DNA from: Nocardioides marinus
GTDB lineage: Bacteria > Actinomycetota > Actinomycetes > Propionibacteriales > Nocardioidaceae
DNA length: 64,000 bases
Reading direction: 5' to 3'
Assembly: GCF_013408145.1 (NCBI RefSeq)
Contig: NZ_JACBZI010000001.1
Location: 4,044,001 to 4,108,000, forward strand
Shown: one piece after another, positions 63,230 to 64,000 of the stretch
How positions within the stretch are numbered: position 1 is the first letter of the stretch
Layout of the letters: each line of letters opens with the position of its first letter
Made by a program: the position numbers and the translations under genes
Notes under the pieces: generated by a model
What the model saw: the letters and a program-made list of their open reading frames with translations, nothing else
The model's database searches: none
Told to the model about the DNA's origin: nothing

Positions 63230-63565
63230 ATGGCAGCAGCCGACTACGGGCAGGGCGAGAAGACCCTGACGCGCGCCGCCGGGCTCGTCGCCGACGCCAA
63301 GGCGGAGTTCGACGGCATCTCCAAGCAGCTCATGACCAATGTCGAGACCCTCCGCAGCCAGTGGGGCGGTCAGGGCTCGACCGCGTTCCAGACGCTGGCG
63401 ATGGCGTGGAACGACAAGCAGCAGAAGATCGTGAGCGCGCTCAACGAGTTCGAGCAGAACCTCATCACCACCGAGAAGGACAACGTGTCGACCGACGACG
63501 CGCAGCAGTCCTCCATGACCGCCCTCCAGAACTCGCTGGGCGCCCTGCCCAACGGCCGCGTCTGA
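63230..63565 (+). CDS. WXG100 family protein, ESAT-6-like, first of a pair
   Basis: 111 residues. Two helices joined by a turn with SQWGGQGSTAF (W-x-G near residue 45). The tail after the second helix is longer than usual and lacks a YxxxD/E signal. A GAGGAAGGAG site precedes the ATG. It is followed 34 bases later by a second WXG100 gene; such pairs form heterodimers exported by EccC. Confidence 0.88.
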   Translation: MAAADYGQGEKTLTRAAGLVADAKAEFDGISKQLMTNVETLRSQWGGQGSTAFQTLAMAWNDKQQKIVSALNEFEQNLITTEKDNVSTDDAQQSSMTALQNSLGALPNGRV

Positions 63566-63599
63566 CCGGGCCCCGGACCAGCAGGAGCAGGAGACAGAC

Positions 63600-63896
63600 A
63601 TGTACGACGGCATCAGCGTCAACCACGGCGGCCTCGACCTGGGGGCCAGCGACCTGGCCAACGGGGTCAAGGCCATCGAGGACCGGATGAACCGACTCGA
63701 GGACGACCTCAAGGAGCTCAAGGGCTCCGGTTGGTCCGGCTCGGCCCAGCAGGCCTACACCCAGGCCAAGGCCCAGTGGGACCAGGCGATCAACGAGATG
63801 AAGGACCTGCTGGCCAAGACCAGCGTCGCGGTCTCGACCGCCAACCAGGACTACCGATCCGCCGACCAGCGCGGTGCGGCCCTGTTCGGCGGCTGA
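63600..63896 (+). CDS. WXG100 family protein, second of the pair, with YxxxD signal
   Basis: 98 residues. The helical hairpin has GSGWSGSAQQAY (W-x-G near residue 45), and the C-terminal tail contains YRSAD, the YxxxD/E signal recognised by type VII secretion. Its partner at 63230 has no such motif, so this is the targeting subunit. An AGGAGCAGGAG region precedes the ATG. A strong hairpin follows the stop. Confidence 0.9.
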   Translation: MYDGISVNHGGLDLGASDLANGVKAIEDRMNRLEDDLKELKGSGWSGSAQQAYTQAKAQWDQAINEMKDLLAKTSVAVSTANQDYRSADQRGAALFGG

Positions 63897-63913
63897 GTCC
63901 CCGCCACGTGAGT

Positions 63914-63951
63914 CGGCCCGTCCTCCCGGTCCAGACCGGGGGGACGGGCCG
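63914..63951 (+). terminator. Strong hairpin after the WXG100 pair
   Basis: 18-base arms CGGCCCGTCCTCCCGGTC and GACCGGGGGGACGGGCCG, with one G-T-type wobble, around a CA loop. Likely end of the eccD-esx transcript. Confidence 0.7.
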
Positions 63952-64000
63952 CTCTGACGTGGGTAGGAGCCCCACGTCGTGACCCCACCCCTCGGCCCTC

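Overview
The window reads as one contiguous piece of a very GC-rich actinobacterial chromosome. The coding content fits a Nocardioides-like member of the Nocardioidaceae: MenB of menaquinone synthesis, a deazaflavin (F420)-type nitroreductase, GlgX-TreY-TreZ trehalose synthesis, the actinobacterial tRNA adenosine deaminase-associated protein, a type VII secretion locus and KstR-type operator sequences. The genus is inferred from gene content, not proven. I see no rRNA, CRISPR array, insertion sequence or prophage. There is one tRNA (Ser, anticodon CGA). No gene-free stretch exceeds about 300 bases; the longest is the GH30/GT2 divergent region at 47073-47335.

Layout. 1-6688: the end of recC, then recB and recD, overlapping (RecBCD exonuclease). 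6752-10167: ACT-domain protein, nitroreductase, menB, a lipoprotein and a sirtuin, followed by two perfect palindromes. 10176-13266: TetR regulator divergent from an MMPL exporter. 13320-13955: hemerythrin-like gene broken by an in-frame amber codon. 14919-21243: glgX-treY-treZ operon behind a LacI-type palindrome. 21380-29137: acyl-CoA dehydrogenase, VIT family transporter, (p)ppGpp synthetase, three-gene proton-translocating transhydrogenase, upp, tadA pair. 29134-32339: aldehyde dehydrogenase with DUF779 partner and a GAF-domain regulator, both preceded by the same direct-repeat motif. 32521-36225: tRNA-Ser, lipoprotein, Tudor-like miniprotein, gamma-carbonic anhydrase, secreted subtilase. 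36270-39414: enoyl-CoA hydratase, then a cassette of acidic secreted Ca-binding-repeat protein, ECF sigma factor and membrane partner. 39424-43715: MoxR/CoxE pair and a secreted beta-propeller. 43706-45591: alpha/beta hydrolase with WXG-like partner. 45726-51263: exopolysaccharide-type locus (GH30 hydrolase divergent from GT2 synthase, acyltransferase and a protein with a GH30-like C-terminal domain). 51267-57551: aminotransferase, FAD-dependent oxidoreductase and SnoaL-like protein, the latter two each carrying a KstR-type box, with an antiporter and small conserved genes between them. 57565-63896: type VII secretion genes eccC, eccD and two WXG100 proteins.

How transcription looks. At least twelve protein genes have a TANNNT hexamer ending exactly 6 or 7 bases before the ATG/GTG, with no Shine-Dalgarno sequence. 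This is the geometry of leaderless mRNAs, and the tRNA-Ser gene has the same hexamer 7 bases before its first base. Operon-internal genes instead use 4-base ATGA/GTGA overlaps, and secreted or late genes have GGAGG-type sites. Several intergenic regions carry near-perfect palindromes whose arms are separated by only two bases, usually CA; they recur in two sequence families and look like dispersed repeats that also serve as terminators.
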